This document shows, piece by piece, positions 1 to 10,087 of a stretch of DNA of 40,076 nt. A program made the translations under genes and the position numbers. Source of the stretch: Rhodoluna limnophila. GTDB lineage: Bacteria > Actinomycetota > Actinomycetes > Actinomycetales > Microbacteriaceae. The stretch spans positions 1 to 40,076 of the forward strand of contig CAMAXJ010000007.1 of the NCBI GenBank assembly GCA_945862155.1, read 5' to 3'. Every line of letters begins with the position of its first letter. Within the stretch, counting starts at the first letter, position 1. The notes below the pieces were generated by a model. The model had not been told where the DNA came from, made no database searches, and saw nothing but the letters and a program-made list of their open reading frames with translations.

Positions 1-833
1 AGAACATCTGCTGCTATTTCGAAGCCCCGGTAAGCAGGGAGGCAGTGCAAAACGATTGCCTCTGGCTTTGCAAGACTCATCAGCTCGCTATCGAGAGTGA
101 ACCCGGCAAAGTCCTTCAACTTCTGGTTTTTCTCCGCCTCTTGACCCATCGATATCCAAGTATCAGTGGCAACGACTTCGCTATCGACTAAGGCGTGCTT
201 CGGGTTGGTATATACATCGATGGAACCACCAGTTTGAATAGCTATCTCCTCGGCCCTGCGGTAAATCTTCGGATTCGGCTGGTAGCCAGCTGGTCCAGCT
301 ATCCGGATTTTCATACCCGCTGTGACTCCAGCCAACATGTACGAATGACACATGTTGTTTGAGGCATCTCCGATGTAGGAAAGCACTTTACCCTTCAGTG
401 AACCTAATCGCTCTTGAATAGTCATCAAATCCGCTAACAATTGGCAAGGGTGAAACTCATCACTCAAGCTATTTATTACTGGCACCTTGGAATTAGCTGC
501 CATCTGCTCAAGACCGCTTTGGGCAAAAGTTCGCCAAACAATCATGGCGACTTGTCGCTCTAACACCTTCGCAGTATCGGCTACCGACTCCTTGAGCCCA
601 AGTTGACTTGAACCGGGGTCCATAATCAAAGGCGATCCACCTAGATCAGAAACGCCAACTGCAAATGAAACCCTTGTTCTAGTAGAGGTCTTGTCGAAAA
701 TTAGAGCAACTGTTTTAGGACCAGCAAAAGTTTTTTCCGAATATGGGCTGGCTTTGAGTTTTAGGGCAAGATCCAAGATTTCAGACTGCTCTTCGGGAGA
801 AATGTCATCATCACGCAAAAAATGACGGGTCAT
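1..833 (-). CDS. argF: Ornithine carbamoyltransferase (3' end cut off by window edge)
   Basis: Condenses carbamoyl phosphate with ornithine to citrulline in arginine synthesis, in the cytosol as a trimer. I translated it from the ATG at 831-833; 277 codons are visible before the edge. The carbamoyl-phosphate motif STRTR, the DEFHPCQ motif, a variant of the Asn-Asn-Met-x-His-Ser motif, TDTWISMGQE and the C-terminal HCLPAYRG motif (ornithine side) are all present in order, so only about 30-35 residues are missing. An AGGAGA ribosome site lies just before the ATG. It follows argB by 22 bases and closes the visible arg operon; argD, normally between them in actinobacteria, is not here. Confidence 0.96.
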   Translation of the reverse strand, partial: MTRHFLRDDDISPEEQSEILDLALKLKASPYSEKTFAGPKTVALIFDKTSTRTRVSFAVGVSDLGGSPLIMDPGSSQLGLKESVADTAKVLERQVAMIVWRTFAQSGLEQMAANSKVPVINSLSDEFHPCQLLADLMTIQERLGSLKGKVLSYIGDASNNMCHSYMLAGVTAGMKIRIAGPAGYQPNPKIYRRAEEIAIQTGGSIDVYTNPKHALVDSEVVATDTWISMGQEAEKNQKLKDFAGFTLDSELMSLAKPEAIVLHCLPAYRGFEIAADV

Positions 834-855
834 AGCAAATCTCCTCTCGAAGTTT

Positions 856-1746
856 CTAAGGTAGCACCAAGGTGCCAACACCGCTGGAAGTGAAGATCTC
901 AAGCAGAATGCTGTGAGGGGCGCGTCCATCGATGATGTGAGCCCTGGGCACTCCCCCAGCAAGGGCATTGAGGCAGGCCTGCATCTTCGGAATCATTCCC
1001 GATTCAAGTTGTGGCAACAAGTCAGTTAGCTCTGCCACATGAATTTCGGAGATCAACGAGTCCTTGTTGGGCCAATTGCTATAAAGGCCTGCAACATCTG
1101 TAAGAAGAAGTAGTTTTTCAGCTCCTAAAGCAACTGCAAGCGAAGCCGCCGCTAAATCTGCATTTACGTTCAGAAGTGACCCGTCAGCTCCAGGAGCCAC
1201 GGTCGAGATAATTGGCACCACCCCAGCAGCCAAAGCTTCAAGAACAATGCGCGGATTTACTTGGGTGACTTCCCCCACTAAACCAATATCAAGGGCATGT
1301 CCAGCTTGATCTGTCTTGGTTTGCTCGGCCCTAAACAAACTGGAGTCTTCTCCAGACAAAACGACAGTTTTTGCACCTGCATTCTCAACGAGGGTGGCAA
1401 GCTGCGCGGAAATCTGATTTCTCAACACATCCTTGACAACTTGCATAACCTCAGGGGATGTGACCCTAAGACCTGACCGAAACTCCGTTTCGATTCCAAG
1501 CTCTGCAAGCCTGGCTGTGATCTGCGGTCCTCCACCGTGCACTACTACAGGTTTGATTCCAACAAATCTCAGGTACGCCATGTCCTCGGCAAATGCTTTG
1601 GTCAGTTGCTCGTCGACCATCGCATTGCCACCAAATTTTATGACGACGACTTTTCCGTGGAAATCTTGAAGCCAAGGTAACGACTCGATAAGTGCTTCGG
1701 CCTTTATACGTGCCAGAGCTGCATCCTGAACTTGATTTTGGCTCAT
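856..1746 (-). CDS. argB: Acetylglutamate kinase
   Basis: Phosphorylates N-acetylglutamate, the second step of arginine synthesis and usually the feedback-controlled one. 296 residues, normal for the family. IKFGGNAM (residues 36-43) and HGGGPQ (70-75) are the nucleotide and phosphate-binding glycine motifs of the amino-acid kinase fold. An extra N-terminal helix of about 28 residues precedes the kinase core; this helix is typical of the hexameric, arginine-inhibited type, so feedback inhibition is inferred. Its ATG shares one base with the argJ stop (TAATG), which implies translational coupling. Confidence 0.97.
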   Translation of the reverse strand: MSQNQVQDAALARIKAEALIESLPWLQDFHGKVVVIKFGGNAMVDEQLTKAFAEDMAYLRFVGIKPVVVHGGGPQITARLAELGIETEFRSGLRVTSPEVMQVVKDVLRNQISAQLATLVENAGAKTVVLSGEDSSLFRAEQTKTDQAGHALDIGLVGEVTQVNPRIVLEALAAGVVPIISTVAPGADGSLLNVNADLAAASLAVALGAEKLLLLTDVAGLYSNWPNKDSLISEIHVAELTDLLPQLESGMIPKMQACLNALAGGVPRAHIIDGRAPHSILLEIFTSSGVGTLVLP

Positions 1747-2894
1747 TAGCTTGAATACTCGCTGTTCTCGATTACGTACTCTTTGGTCAAATCGTTTGTC
1801 AAAATAGTTGCTCTGTGATCCCCTGCATTCAAGCCAATGCGGACAAATACTTCGCGCGCTGCAAGATTGACCAGCGACCGGTCTTGATCAGGGCCGCCCT
1901 TTGATGAAACACGAACGCCATTTATCTCAACGTCAATATCGTACGGGTCATACTCTGCAGTTGTTGTTCCAATTGCCGCAAGAATTCTTCCCCAATTTGG
2001 ATCGTTGCCATAGATGGCTGTTTTAAACAAATTGTTTCTAGCAATTGCTCTTCCAACCTCTAGCGCGTCAGCTTCGGACACAGCACCGTGCACTTCAATC
2101 GCGATTTCGTGAGCTGCGCCTTCGGCGTCCTTCATCAACTGCCTGGCCAAATCCATGCAGACATCAACTAACAGGCTCTGAAACTCTTCAGCCTCAGCTT
2201 TGATTCCACTTGCCCCAGAAGACAAAAGAATCACCGTGTCATTAGTAGAAGTGCAACCATCGGAATCTAGTCGGTCAAAAGAAACAGAAGTTGCCGCGCG
2301 CAAATGTTCATCGATGTTTGAAACCTCTGCGTCGGTTGTGATAACTACCAGCATGGTTGCAAGAGCTGGAGCTAACATCCCCGCACCCTTTGCCATTCCA
2401 CCAATTTTCCAACCGGCACTAGATGTGACAGCTGCAAGCTTTGGGACAGAATCTGTTGTCATAATCGCATGGGCGGAGTCGGTGCCTCCATCGGTGGACA
2501 AACTATTGCAAGCCGCAGAAATCGCCGGGTAAAGCTTGTCGGTGTCAATCTGAACGCCAATGAGCCCTGTTGAACAAACCAGCACATCCTGAGCGGAACA
2601 ATCGAGAGCTTCCGCCACTAGCTCAGCGGATTTGTGAGTTGCTTGAAAACCCTGAGCCCCGGTGTAGCAGTTAGCTCCGCCACTGTTTAGTAAAACCGCT
2701 CTACAAGCGCCGTCTTTGATGGCTTCCATGGACCAGAGCACTGGGTTCGCCTTTGCTCTGTTGCTGGTAAATACTGCAGCAGCATCATCTTTTGGCCCCA
2801 TGTTCTTGATGACGGTCACATCGAGTTTGCCGCTTGATTTCAAACCGGCCGCAACCGAGCCTGACATAAAGCCCTCTGCAAATGTGACGCTCAC
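1746..2894 (-). CDS. argJ: Bifunctional ornithine acetyltransferase / N-acetylglutamate synthase
   Basis: Transfers the acetyl group from acetylornithine to glutamate (and in bifunctional forms makes acetylglutamate from acetyl-CoA), recycling acetyl groups in the arginine pathway. 382 residues. The self-cleavage/nucleophile site is visible as KGAGM...ATML, with Thr180 the expected nucleophile that becomes the N terminus of the beta chain. The start is GTG, overlapping the argC stop by four bases (GTGA). Whether it is mono- or bifunctional cannot be told from sequence alone. Confidence 0.95.
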   Translation of the reverse strand: MSVTFAEGFMSGSVAAGLKSSGKLDVTVIKNMGPKDDAAAVFTSNRAKANPVLWSMEAIKDGACRAVLLNSGGANCYTGAQGFQATHKSAELVAEALDCSAQDVLVCSTGLIGVQIDTDKLYPAISAACNSLSTDGGTDSAHAIMTTDSVPKLAAVTSSAGWKIGGMAKGAGMLAPALATMLVVITTDAEVSNIDEHLRAATSVSFDRLDSDGCTSTNDTVILLSSGASGIKAEAEEFQSLLVDVCMDLARQLMKDAEGAAHEIAIEVHGAVSEADALEVGRAIARNNLFKTAIYGNDPNWGRILAAIGTTTAEYDPYDIDVEINGVRVSSKGGPDQDRSLVNLAAREVFVRIGLNAGDHRATILTNDLTKEYVIENSEYSS

Positions 2895-3934
2895 GATTTA
2901 AGACCAATTCCTTCAAGGCCAAGGCTTTCCTCGAATCCTAGAGCCAGGTTCAAAGATTGAATTGCTGCGCCAGCAGTTCCCTTCACTAGGTTATCAATTG
3001 CACAAACGATGACCACTCGTCCGGAGTGTTCATCCAACGAAATGCCGATTGCTGCATTGTTTGATCCGGCAAGATCTCCGGTGTTTGGAAACTCCCCTTC
3101 GGGAAGAACTTGGATGAACTTCTCGTCCCCATAAGCATCTAAGCAAACCTGGCGAAGTGAACTAAGTGTGGTACCGGGCTTAGCCTTTGCGGTATTTACC
3201 GCAAGGATTCCCCTAAACATCGGAACTAATACCGGAGTAAATGAAACTGAAACCTTTTGGCCGGAGGCATTAGCTAGGTTCTGCTCAATTTCTGGAGTGT
3301 GTCTGTGAACTCCTCCAACACCGTAAGCGTGTGAAGAGCCTTCGCCCTCAGTGACAGCTAGAGGAGCAGGTGATCTTCCAGCCCCGGAAGTTCCAACCGA
3401 GAGAATCGAAACTATGTCAGCTGGCTCAATTAATCCAGCAGTAAGTGCAGGCGCCAACGCGAGTGTAATTGCTGTTACGTTGCAACCTGGAACTGCTACT
3501 CGGTTTACATTCTTTAAGCGACCGCGCTGTTTGCCACCGTCAGCAAGGGTAAGTTCAGGAAGTCCATAGCTCCATGTGCCGGCGTGCTTGGTTCCGTAGA
3601 ACTTTTCCCAGTCGGCTGCATTCTCGAGCCTAAAATCGGCACCGCAGTCGAGAATCAACTTGGTGTCCCCTAGCCAACTAGCAACCTCTGCGCTTTTGGA
3701 ATGTGGCATCGCAAGAAAAACGACATCGTGGCCCTGCAAGTTCGTTGCGTTGTTTTCCACAAAGACTAAATCCGCGTGAGCCAAGTTTTCAGGATGCAAA
3801 GAAGAGACACTTTGTCCAACGTTGCTATTGGCCGTCACGGTTTTAAGTGTCAACTCAGGGTGATTCACGACCAAGCGCATTAGCTCGCCGCCCACGTAGC
3901 CGCTGGCTCCGGCGATTGCAACAGATAAAGCCAT
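2891..3934 (-). CDS. argC: N-acetyl-gamma-glutamyl-phosphate reductase
   Basis: NADPH-dependent reduction of acetylglutamyl phosphate to the semialdehyde, third step of arginine synthesis. 347 residues. The N-terminal Rossmann motif GASGYVGGEL is at 9-18, the catalytic Cys is Cys151 in VPGCN, and GAGRSPA and RHTPEIEQ follow as in the family. The ATG has a strong AAGGGAG site. Only 25 bases separate it from pheT, the same pheST-argC neighbourhood seen in mycobacteria. No arginine operator could be recognised in that short gap, so the promoter is probably farther upstream. Confidence 0.96.
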   Translation of the reverse strand: MALSVAIAGASGYVGGELMRLVVNHPELTLKTVTANSNVGQSVSSLHPENLAHADLVFVENNATNLQGHDVVFLAMPHSKSAEVASWLGDTKLILDCGADFRLENAADWEKFYGTKHAGTWSYGLPELTLADGGKQRGRLKNVNRVAVPGCNVTAITLALAPALTAGLIEPADIVSILSVGTSGAGRSPAPLAVTEGEGSSHAYGVGGVHRHTPEIEQNLANASGQKVSVSFTPVLVPMFRGILAVNTAKAKPGTTLSSLRQVCLDAYGDEKFIQVLPEGEFPNTGDLAGSNNAAIGISLDEHSGRVVIVCAIDNLVKGTAGAAIQSLNLALGFEESLGLEGIGLKS

Positions 3935-3959
3935 CTCCGACTCCCTTCGGCTTTTTGGT

Positions 3960-6458
3960 TTAGGAACGAATTTCTGCGCTAAATTTTTGCTTTGCTACCG
4001 CAACTCCGGCATCGCGAGCTTCGCTCGCTTCTGCCTGGGTCAAGGTTCGATCCATTGCTCGGAATCTAAGTGCAAAGGTAAGAGACTTTGAACCCTCGGG
4101 CACATTTGAACCTCGATAGTCATCGGTGAGCAAAATTTCTTCGAGTAGTTCACCGGCTCCTTCTCGAACAGCAGCCAAAACTTCCGCCGCTGGAGTTTCG
4201 ATTTTTACGACCAAAGAAAGATCCTGCGTGGCAGCTGGAAGGGTTCCAAGCGGCTTTGCAGTCACAGACAAAGGGGCTACCGCAAACAAAGCATCTAAGT
4301 TGATCTCAAAAACACCAACTGTTCGAGGAAGATCGTGAGATTTGCTAACTGAAGGACTCAGCTCTCCGACTACTCCAACTACAACTTTTCCGACCATCAG
4401 TTCAGCTGAGCGTCCAGAATGAAATCCTTTTGGCTTGGCCTGACGAAGATCTAGTTCTACTCCAACAGCTGCACCAACAACTCGCGCTGCCCCAAGGGCA
4501 TCCTCTACGCCTACCGCGATCGACTTTGACCCAGGCTGAGAACCAAGTCTCGAACCCAGAAACAAACCTGCAAGGTGCTTTGGCTGACTCGGAATTCCCT
4601 GTTCAAGATTCGCAATTTGTTCTGCAGTAGGTCTTGCACTGGTATCCGGAAATACTGGTGGCTTAGAGATTGAAGAGACAAAAACTGAGCCGTGTTCAAC
4701 AATTGCCAAGTCAGTAAGACCGCGTGAAAGGTTTCTGGCAGCAGTTTCAATAAGGCCTGGAATAAGGGACATCCGAAGTGCTCCGGCTTCTTCCTGAATC
4801 GGGTTTGCCAGAACTACAGCTTTGGTTGCATCAGCAAAGAGATTATTTGAGTCGGATGAAACAAATGGGTAGCTCAGTATTTCAGTACAACCGGCTGCCG
4901 CCAATGAATTCAGAGCGCTTCTTCTAAAGTTCTGCTCTCTGGTTAAACCGCGACCCGGAGGCGCAACCGGTAGCAATGAAGGAATGCGGTCGTAGCCGGT
5001 GATGCGAGCAATTTCTTCCACTAGGTCTGTCTTGTGCAGAAGGTCCGGTCTCCAGCTAGGGGCAGCGACCTTTAGTCCCGTCTTTTCAGCGCTGACTACC
5101 GCTCCGATCTCGCGTAGTACTTTTTCAATTTCATCCTGTTTGTAATCAACGCCCATCAATTCGCTAGCGAAACCGGTGGGTAGGGAAATTTCAGTAGCAG
5201 GTTCAAAATCTGAGTATGTTGAGCCAAGGGATCCAGCTTTTCCACCAGCGTGAAGCTCTAGTAGCTGAATGACTCTCGCTGCTGCCAGTTCTCCAATTCT
5301 TGGGTCAACGCCACGCTCGTAGCGCTTTGAGGCCTCAGAAAATAACTTGTGCCTTCTTGCAGTTCTGGCTACAGAGATTCCATCGAAGTGGGCAGTTTCA
5401 ATCAAGACATTCTTGGTAGTTTCTGACACTTCTGAAGTGAAGCCACCCATCACTCCAGCCAGGCCAATTGGACCGGACTCATCGGTGATAAGCAGGTCTT
5501 CTTCGCTCAGCTTTCGCTCTTGGCCATCGAGAGTCTTGAGGGTCTCACCCTTTTTTGCACGACGAATGATTAGGCCACCTTTGACTTTGTCAAGATCATA
5601 GGCGTGGACTGGTTGACCTAGTTCAAGCATGACGTAGTTTGTGATATCTACGGCAAGAGAAATTGAGCGCATACCGGCAAGTTTTAGTCTGGCGCGCATC
5701 CAGGTTGGAGTTGGCTTGGAAGCGTCAATTCCAGTTACTGTTCTGAGTACAAAACTCTGGGAAGTCTTACGTCCACGAATTGGAGCAGCGTCTTGAATAG
5801 ATAAACCAAAGCCTTCGCCGTTAACAGCCTTAGCGTTTTGAGCTGGATCGCGGAACTTAACTCCGGTTGCGTGCGAATACTCTCTAGCAACACCTCGGAT
5901 TGAAAGGCAGTAGCCGCGGTCTGGAAGAACATTGATCTCTGCTGCACTATCAAACAAACCCAAAAGCTCAATGGCATCGGCGCCAACCTTTGGATCCAAG
6001 CCCATTGATGCCAGGCGCAAGATGCCATCGTGATCGTCGGAAAGATTGAGTTCTTTGCCGGAAGCGATCATTCCGTCACTGGTGTGACCATAGGTTGAAC
6101 GTGCAGAAATTACGAAGTTTCCAGGTAGCACTGCTCCTGGCAAGCTCACAACCACTTTGTCTCCGACTTCGAAGTTTGCAGCTCCGCAGACAATTCCTCG
6201 AATCGATGCTCCGCCATCTGCGGCTTTGGCTCCATCAGGTGCTACCTGGACCTGACACCAGCGAATGGTCTTACCATTTGCCTGAGGCTCTGCTACAAAT
6301 TCCAAAACCTGTCCAACCACGAGCGGTCCCGTCAGATCAAAGTTGTGAACAGCCTCCTCTTCAAAACCAACTCGAACAAGTTGATCCATAACAGTTGTAG
6401 CGGTGGCATCCGAAGGAAGATCAACATACTCCCCAAGCCAACTAAGTGGGACTCTCAT
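3960..6458 (-). CDS. pheT: Phenylalanine-tRNA ligase beta subunit
   Basis: Large subunit of the alpha2-beta2 phenylalanyl-tRNA synthetase; it binds tRNA and edits mischarged tyrosine. 832 residues, full length. An N-terminal OB-type tRNA-binding domain (about 40-150) is followed by the B3/B4 editing region, the B5 domain, the catalytic-like core, and a C-terminal anticodon-binding FDX-ACB domain (about 740-832). It begins immediately after the pheS TAG with no gap, so the subunits are almost surely coupled in translation. Confidence 0.97.
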   Translation of the reverse strand: MRVPLSWLGEYVDLPSDATATTVMDQLVRVGFEEEAVHNFDLTGPLVVGQVLEFVAEPQANGKTIRWCQVQVAPDGAKAADGGASIRGIVCGAANFEVGDKVVVSLPGAVLPGNFVISARSTYGHTSDGMIASGKELNLSDDHDGILRLASMGLDPKVGADAIELLGLFDSAAEINVLPDRGYCLSIRGVAREYSHATGVKFRDPAQNAKAVNGEGFGLSIQDAAPIRGRKTSQSFVLRTVTGIDASKPTPTWMRARLKLAGMRSISLAVDITNYVMLELGQPVHAYDLDKVKGGLIIRRAKKGETLKTLDGQERKLSEEDLLITDESGPIGLAGVMGGFTSEVSETTKNVLIETAHFDGISVARTARRHKLFSEASKRYERGVDPRIGELAAARVIQLLELHAGGKAGSLGSTYSDFEPATEISLPTGFASELMGVDYKQDEIEKVLREIGAVVSAEKTGLKVAAPSWRPDLLHKTDLVEEIARITGYDRIPSLLPVAPPGRGLTREQNFRRSALNSLAAAGCTEILSYPFVSSDSNNLFADATKAVVLANPIQEEAGALRMSLIPGLIETAARNLSRGLTDLAIVEHGSVFVSSISKPPVFPDTSARPTAEQIANLEQGIPSQPKHLAGLFLGSRLGSQPGSKSIAVGVEDALGAARVVGAAVGVELDLRQAKPKGFHSGRSAELMVGKVVVGVVGELSPSVSKSHDLPRTVGVFEINLDALFAVAPLSVTAKPLGTLPAATQDLSLVVKIETPAAEVLAAVREGAGELLEEILLTDDYRGSNVPEGSKSLTFALRFRAMDRTLTQAEASEARDAGVAVAKQKFSAEIRS

Positions 6459-7517
<1,059 letters not shown>

Positions 7518-8312
7518 TTAGCTGTTCTGGGCGAAGGCTGACGCGTACATGCAAACGCTGGCAGCGGTTGCCAAATTCAAAGATTCAGCTGCTCCAAAGA
7601 TGGGTACCTGCACCAGCTTGTCAGCCAGGGCGGATACTTCTGGCTCCAGACCCCACGCTTCGTTGCCAAATAACCAAAGGGTTGGCTTAGCTAATTCAGT
7701 AGAATCGATGGTGGCAAGAGATGCCCCAGCCACATCAGCTCCTAGAACGGCTAGTCCAGCCTGCTTGAACTTCTCGAGTGAAGATGGGATGTCAGCATCT
7801 ATAACAAACGGAAGATGAAACATCGAACCGGTGGTTGATCTAACAACCTTTGGATTATAGATATCGACACTACCCTTGCTGAAAATCGCTGCATCAGCAC
7901 CAGCCGCATCGGCTGCGCGCAATACGGTTCCAGCATTTCCTGGGTCGCGAATTTGAGCAAGAAAAGCAACTAGCTTCGGTTTTGATAAAAGCACGTCATC
8001 AATTGATACGTGGAACTGTTGGCAAACTGCAACGACGCCTTGGGGGGTTGTGGTGTCGCTAAGTTCCTTGAGCACGCTTTCAGAAACTATGTTTACGCTT
8101 ACCCGCGAGTCACGAGCGCGCGAAATCAACTCTGAGTACTTTTCTTCAAAGCTTTCAGTCGCAAACAGCTTCTCAATTAGCTTCGGTCGCTCCAAGGCTT
8201 CTTTTAGCCCTTGGGGTCCTTCAAGCAGAAAGAGCCCGGTCTCTGACCGGGCCTCTTTCTTGGTGAGCTTTGCGACCCCTTTTATTTCCGCTTGGGAGGG
8301 ATCTTGAATCAC
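7518..8312 (-). CDS. TrmH/SpoU-family RNA 2'-O-methyltransferase
   Basis: Predicted S-adenosylmethionine-dependent ribose methyltransferase acting on rRNA, less likely tRNA. 264 residues: an N-terminal substrate-binding domain (about 8-80), then the knotted SPOUT domain with its three motifs: DPGNAGTVLRAAD (123-135, the catalytic Asn/Arg side), LFGNEAWGL, and VPIFGAAESLNLATA. The start is GTG, five bases after the rplT stop, with no clear ribosome site, so translation probably depends on coupling to rplT. A strong terminator-like hairpin lies inside its first 30 codons. The target nucleotide cannot be assigned; the TsnR/RlmB-like group is the best guess. Confidence 0.87.
   Translation of the reverse strand: MIQDPSQAEIKGVAKLTKKEARSETGLFLLEGPQGLKEALERPKLIEKLFATESFEEKYSELISRARDSRVSVNIVSESVLKELSDTTTPQGVVAVCQQFHVSIDDVLLSKPKLVAFLAQIRDPGNAGTVLRAADAAGADAAIFSKGSVDIYNPKVVRSTTGSMFHLPFVIDADIPSSLEKFKQAGLAVLGADVAGASLATIDSTELAKPTLWLFGNEAWGLEPEVSALADKLVQVPIFGAAESLNLATAASVCMYASAFAQNS
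8229..8258 (-). terminator. Terminator-like hairpin inside the 5' part of the methyltransferase gene
   Basis: A 13-base-pair stem (AAAGAG + CCCGGTC, loop of three, GACCGGG + CTCTTT) with one bulged C. On the minus strand it is followed by CTGCTT, so the U tract is short and broken. It lies 60-90 bases downstream of the rplT stop but within codons of the next gene. It could attenuate transcription from the infC operon into the methyltransferase-pheST-arg genes. Termination itself is inferred. Confidence 0.5.
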
Positions 8313-8317
8313 TTTGG

Positions 8318-8701
8318 TTAGCTCGCCTTAGGTGCTGATGTGTCCTTAGGCAGCGCCGCCTTTGCAGTTGCAACCAATGACGCGAAAGTAGCTGGCTCGT
8401 TTACTGCTAGGTCTGACAAAATTCTGCGGTCAACCTGAACGCCTGCAAGACCCAGTCCCTGAATGAAACGGTTGTATGTCATTCCGTTTGCGCGGGATGC
8501 AGCATTGATGCGCTGGATCCACAGTCTGCGGAAATCACCCTTGCGAGCTCTGCGGTCGTTGAATGCATAGACAAGTGAGTGCAGCATCTGCTGCTTTGCC
8601 ATGCGGTATAGACGGGAACGCTGTCCGCGGTATCCCTTTGCGCGCTCTAGTACAACGCGACGCTTCTTCAGCGAGTTGACTGCGCCTTTTACTCTTGCCA
8701 T
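8318..8701 (-). CDS. rplT: 50S ribosomal protein L20
   Basis: Binds 23S rRNA early in large-subunit assembly. The lysine/arginine-rich start [15 protein letters not shown] and the run [13 protein letters not shown] are characteristic. 127 residues, slightly longer than the usual 117-120 because of a short alanine/lysine tail. It is the third gene of the infC-rpmI-rplT operon. In other bacteria L20 or IF3 represses this operon; no L20-binding leader could be recognised here. Confidence 0.98.
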   Translation of the reverse strand: MARVKGAVNSLKKRRVVLERAKGYRGQRSRLYRMAKQQMLHSLVYAFNDRRARKGDFRRLWIQRINAASRANGMTYNRFIQGLGLAGVQVDRRILSDLAVNEPATFASLVATAKAALPKDTSAPKAS

Positions 8702-8728
8702 TTTTCTATACTCCTAAAATCAATCGGG

Positions 8729-8923
8729 TTATTTGCCGAGCTGCTTCTTGATGGTCTTAAAGTCGGCAGCTGAAACTACCTGGTCAGCGTTCAAACGACG
8801 CTTACGTCTAGATGACATGTGCTCTAGGTTGTGGCGCATGTTGATCTGCTGCTTCATGAGCTTGCCACTACCTGTGAAGCGGAAACGCTTCTTGGCGCCC
8901 GAGTGGGTCTTCTGCTTTGGCAT
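8729..8923 (-). CDS. rpmI: 50S ribosomal protein L35
   Basis: Small basic large-subunit protein. 64 residues, the standard length, beginning [14 protein letters not shown] and containing the SSRRKRRLN motif. Its ATG follows the infC TAA with no gap (TAAATG), suggesting translational coupling. Confidence 0.98.
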   Translation of the reverse strand: MPKQKTHSGAKKRFRFTGSGKLMKQQINMRHNLEHMSSRRKRRLNADQVVSAADFKTIKKQLGK

Positions 8924-9550
8924 TTACTTCTCTCCTGTTTCTATGGCAGCCTTTTCGACTACAACTTCGGTGGTTTCAGCTTTGGCTTCAGCTTTTGCAG
9001 CCTTGTCCGCAGCTTTCTTGGCATCAGCTTTCGCCTCAGCTTTGTTTCTAAGTGGACCAATGACCATGACCATGTTTCGGCCGTCGATCGACGGTGTCGA
9101 TTCAACGGCGCCAAACTCGGCCACCTCTTCAGCCAACTTCTGTAGCAACTTGATACCCATCTCCGGACGAGATTGCTCTCTTCCTCGGAAGACCACCATC
9201 ACCTTCACCTTGTCGCCGGCTTTCAGAAACTTCTCAATCTGAGCTTTCTTAGTGCCGTAATCATGACCGTCGATTTTCAAACCGAAGCGAACTGTTTTTA
9301 GAACAGTGTTTACCTGGTTCTTGCGAGCTTCACGAATTTTCTGGGCAGCTTCATACTTGAATTTGCCGAAATCCATTAGCTTCGCAACCGGAGGGCTGGA
9401 TTGTGGTGAAACCTCTACGAGGTCCAAGTCTGCATCTTGCGCCATGCGCAAAGCATCCTCGATTTTTACAACTCCAACCTGTTCACCCAAGGCTCCAACG
9501 AGGCGAACCTCTGGGACACGGATGCGGTCATTGATGCGGGGATCGCTGAT
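8924..9550 (-). CDS. infC: Translation initiation factor IF-3, ATC start
   Basis: Binds the 30S subunit, prevents 50S joining and checks the start codon/initiator tRNA. The open frame with conventional starts would begin at a TTG (9488-9490), but conserved IF3 sequence continues upstream as [19 protein letters not shown]. The only suitable start is the ATC at 9548-9550, six bases after a perfect AAGGAG. This gives 208 residues: N domain to about 80, linker helix, C domain with [12 protein letters not shown], then a lysine/alanine/glutamate-rich tail. Rare AUU/AUC starts on infC are known and allow IF3 to repress its own synthesis. It heads the rpmI-rplT operon and diverges from the DUF1844 gene. 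Confidence 0.92.
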   Translation of the reverse strand: MSDPRINDRIRVPEVRLVGALGEQVGVVKIEDALRMAQDADLDLVEVSPQSSPPVAKLMDFGKFKYEAAQKIREARKNQVNTVLKTVRFGLKIDGHDYGTKKAQIEKFLKAGDKVKVMVVFRGREQSRPEMGIKLLQKLAEEVAEFGAVESTPSIDGRNMVMVIGPLRNKAEAKADAKKAADKAAKAEAKAETTEVVVEKAAIETGEK

Positions 9551-9556
9551 CTGGTT

Positions 9557-9562
9557 CTCCTT
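9557..9562 (-). promoter_or_regulatory. Ribosome binding site that fixes the infC ATC start
   Basis: AAGGAG on the minus strand, six bases before ATC 9548-9550. No ATG, GTG or TTG occurs in frame at a sensible distance from it. Confidence 0.85.
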
Positions 9563-9640
9563 ATCGATGTGCCTTTGGCCACACCAAGAACGCTAAAGCG
9601 CACAGGGAAATGCAGATGCGAAAAAAGCTTTACCCGGCAA

Positions 9641-9669
9641 CCTATAAAATCGGTGGACGCGGGTGGGAA
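9641..9669 (-). promoter_or_regulatory. Possible infC promoter
   Basis: TTCCCA and TATAGG (each 4 of 6 to consensus) are separated by 17 bases and would give a leader of about 85 bases. This is a weak match; it lies in the 198-base divergent region 9551-9748 where infC and the DUF1844 gene must both have promoters. Confidence 0.3.
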
Positions 9670-9748
9670 ACTAATCCACTTCTGACCGAGACCATAAGAC
9701 CTCGGAGCCATGGGATAGCCTAGCATCAAAGCCACCAAAGGAGAATAG

Positions 9749-10087
9749 TTGTCTGAATACGACAAGATTCAAGACCAGATCACCGAGATCTCAGACTTGC
9801 CAGCCGTTGAGGTCATTGGCCGCTACGCGGTTGACCTACTCAGCGTGGCTGCCGTTCAGTGCGGACTGGCTGCCGATGGACGCAAGGGCGACCTCGATGA
9901 AGCCAGGAAGCTAATCACCGCTGTGGCTGGTTTGATAACTGCCGCGGCCCCAGACCTAGGCGATCACCACGCCAGACCGCTTCGCGATGCCCTGCGCCAG
10001 GTTCAGCTTGCCTTCCGCGAGGCAAGCGTCATCAAGGACGCTCCTGGCCAAGGCCCGGGAGAGAAATACACCGGTCCGATCAACTAA
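9749..10087 (+). CDS. DUF1844 family protein
   Basis: Small conserved actinobacterial protein of unknown function, 112 residues. Recognised by the DLPAVEVIGRYAVDLLSVAAVQCGL segment being followed by DLDEARKLI, the APDLGDHHARPLRDALR region and the C-terminal PGQGPGEKYTGP motif. The start is TTG with AAGGAG six bases upstream. It is regularly found next to infC and divergent from it, as here. Its stop overlaps the sseB stop tail to tail. No catalytic motif is apparent. Confidence 0.88.
   Translation: MSEYDKIQDQITEISDLPAVEVIGRYAVDLLSVAAVQCGLAADGRKGDLDEARKLITAVAGLITAAAPDLGDHHARPLRDALRQVQLAFREASVIKDAPGQGPGEKYTGPIN

Noticed and set aside
9686-9705. CCGAG/CTCGG inverted repeat in the infC/DUF1844 divergent region
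   Set aside because: Only five pairs with a 10-base loop; could be chance, and no match to a known leader was seen.
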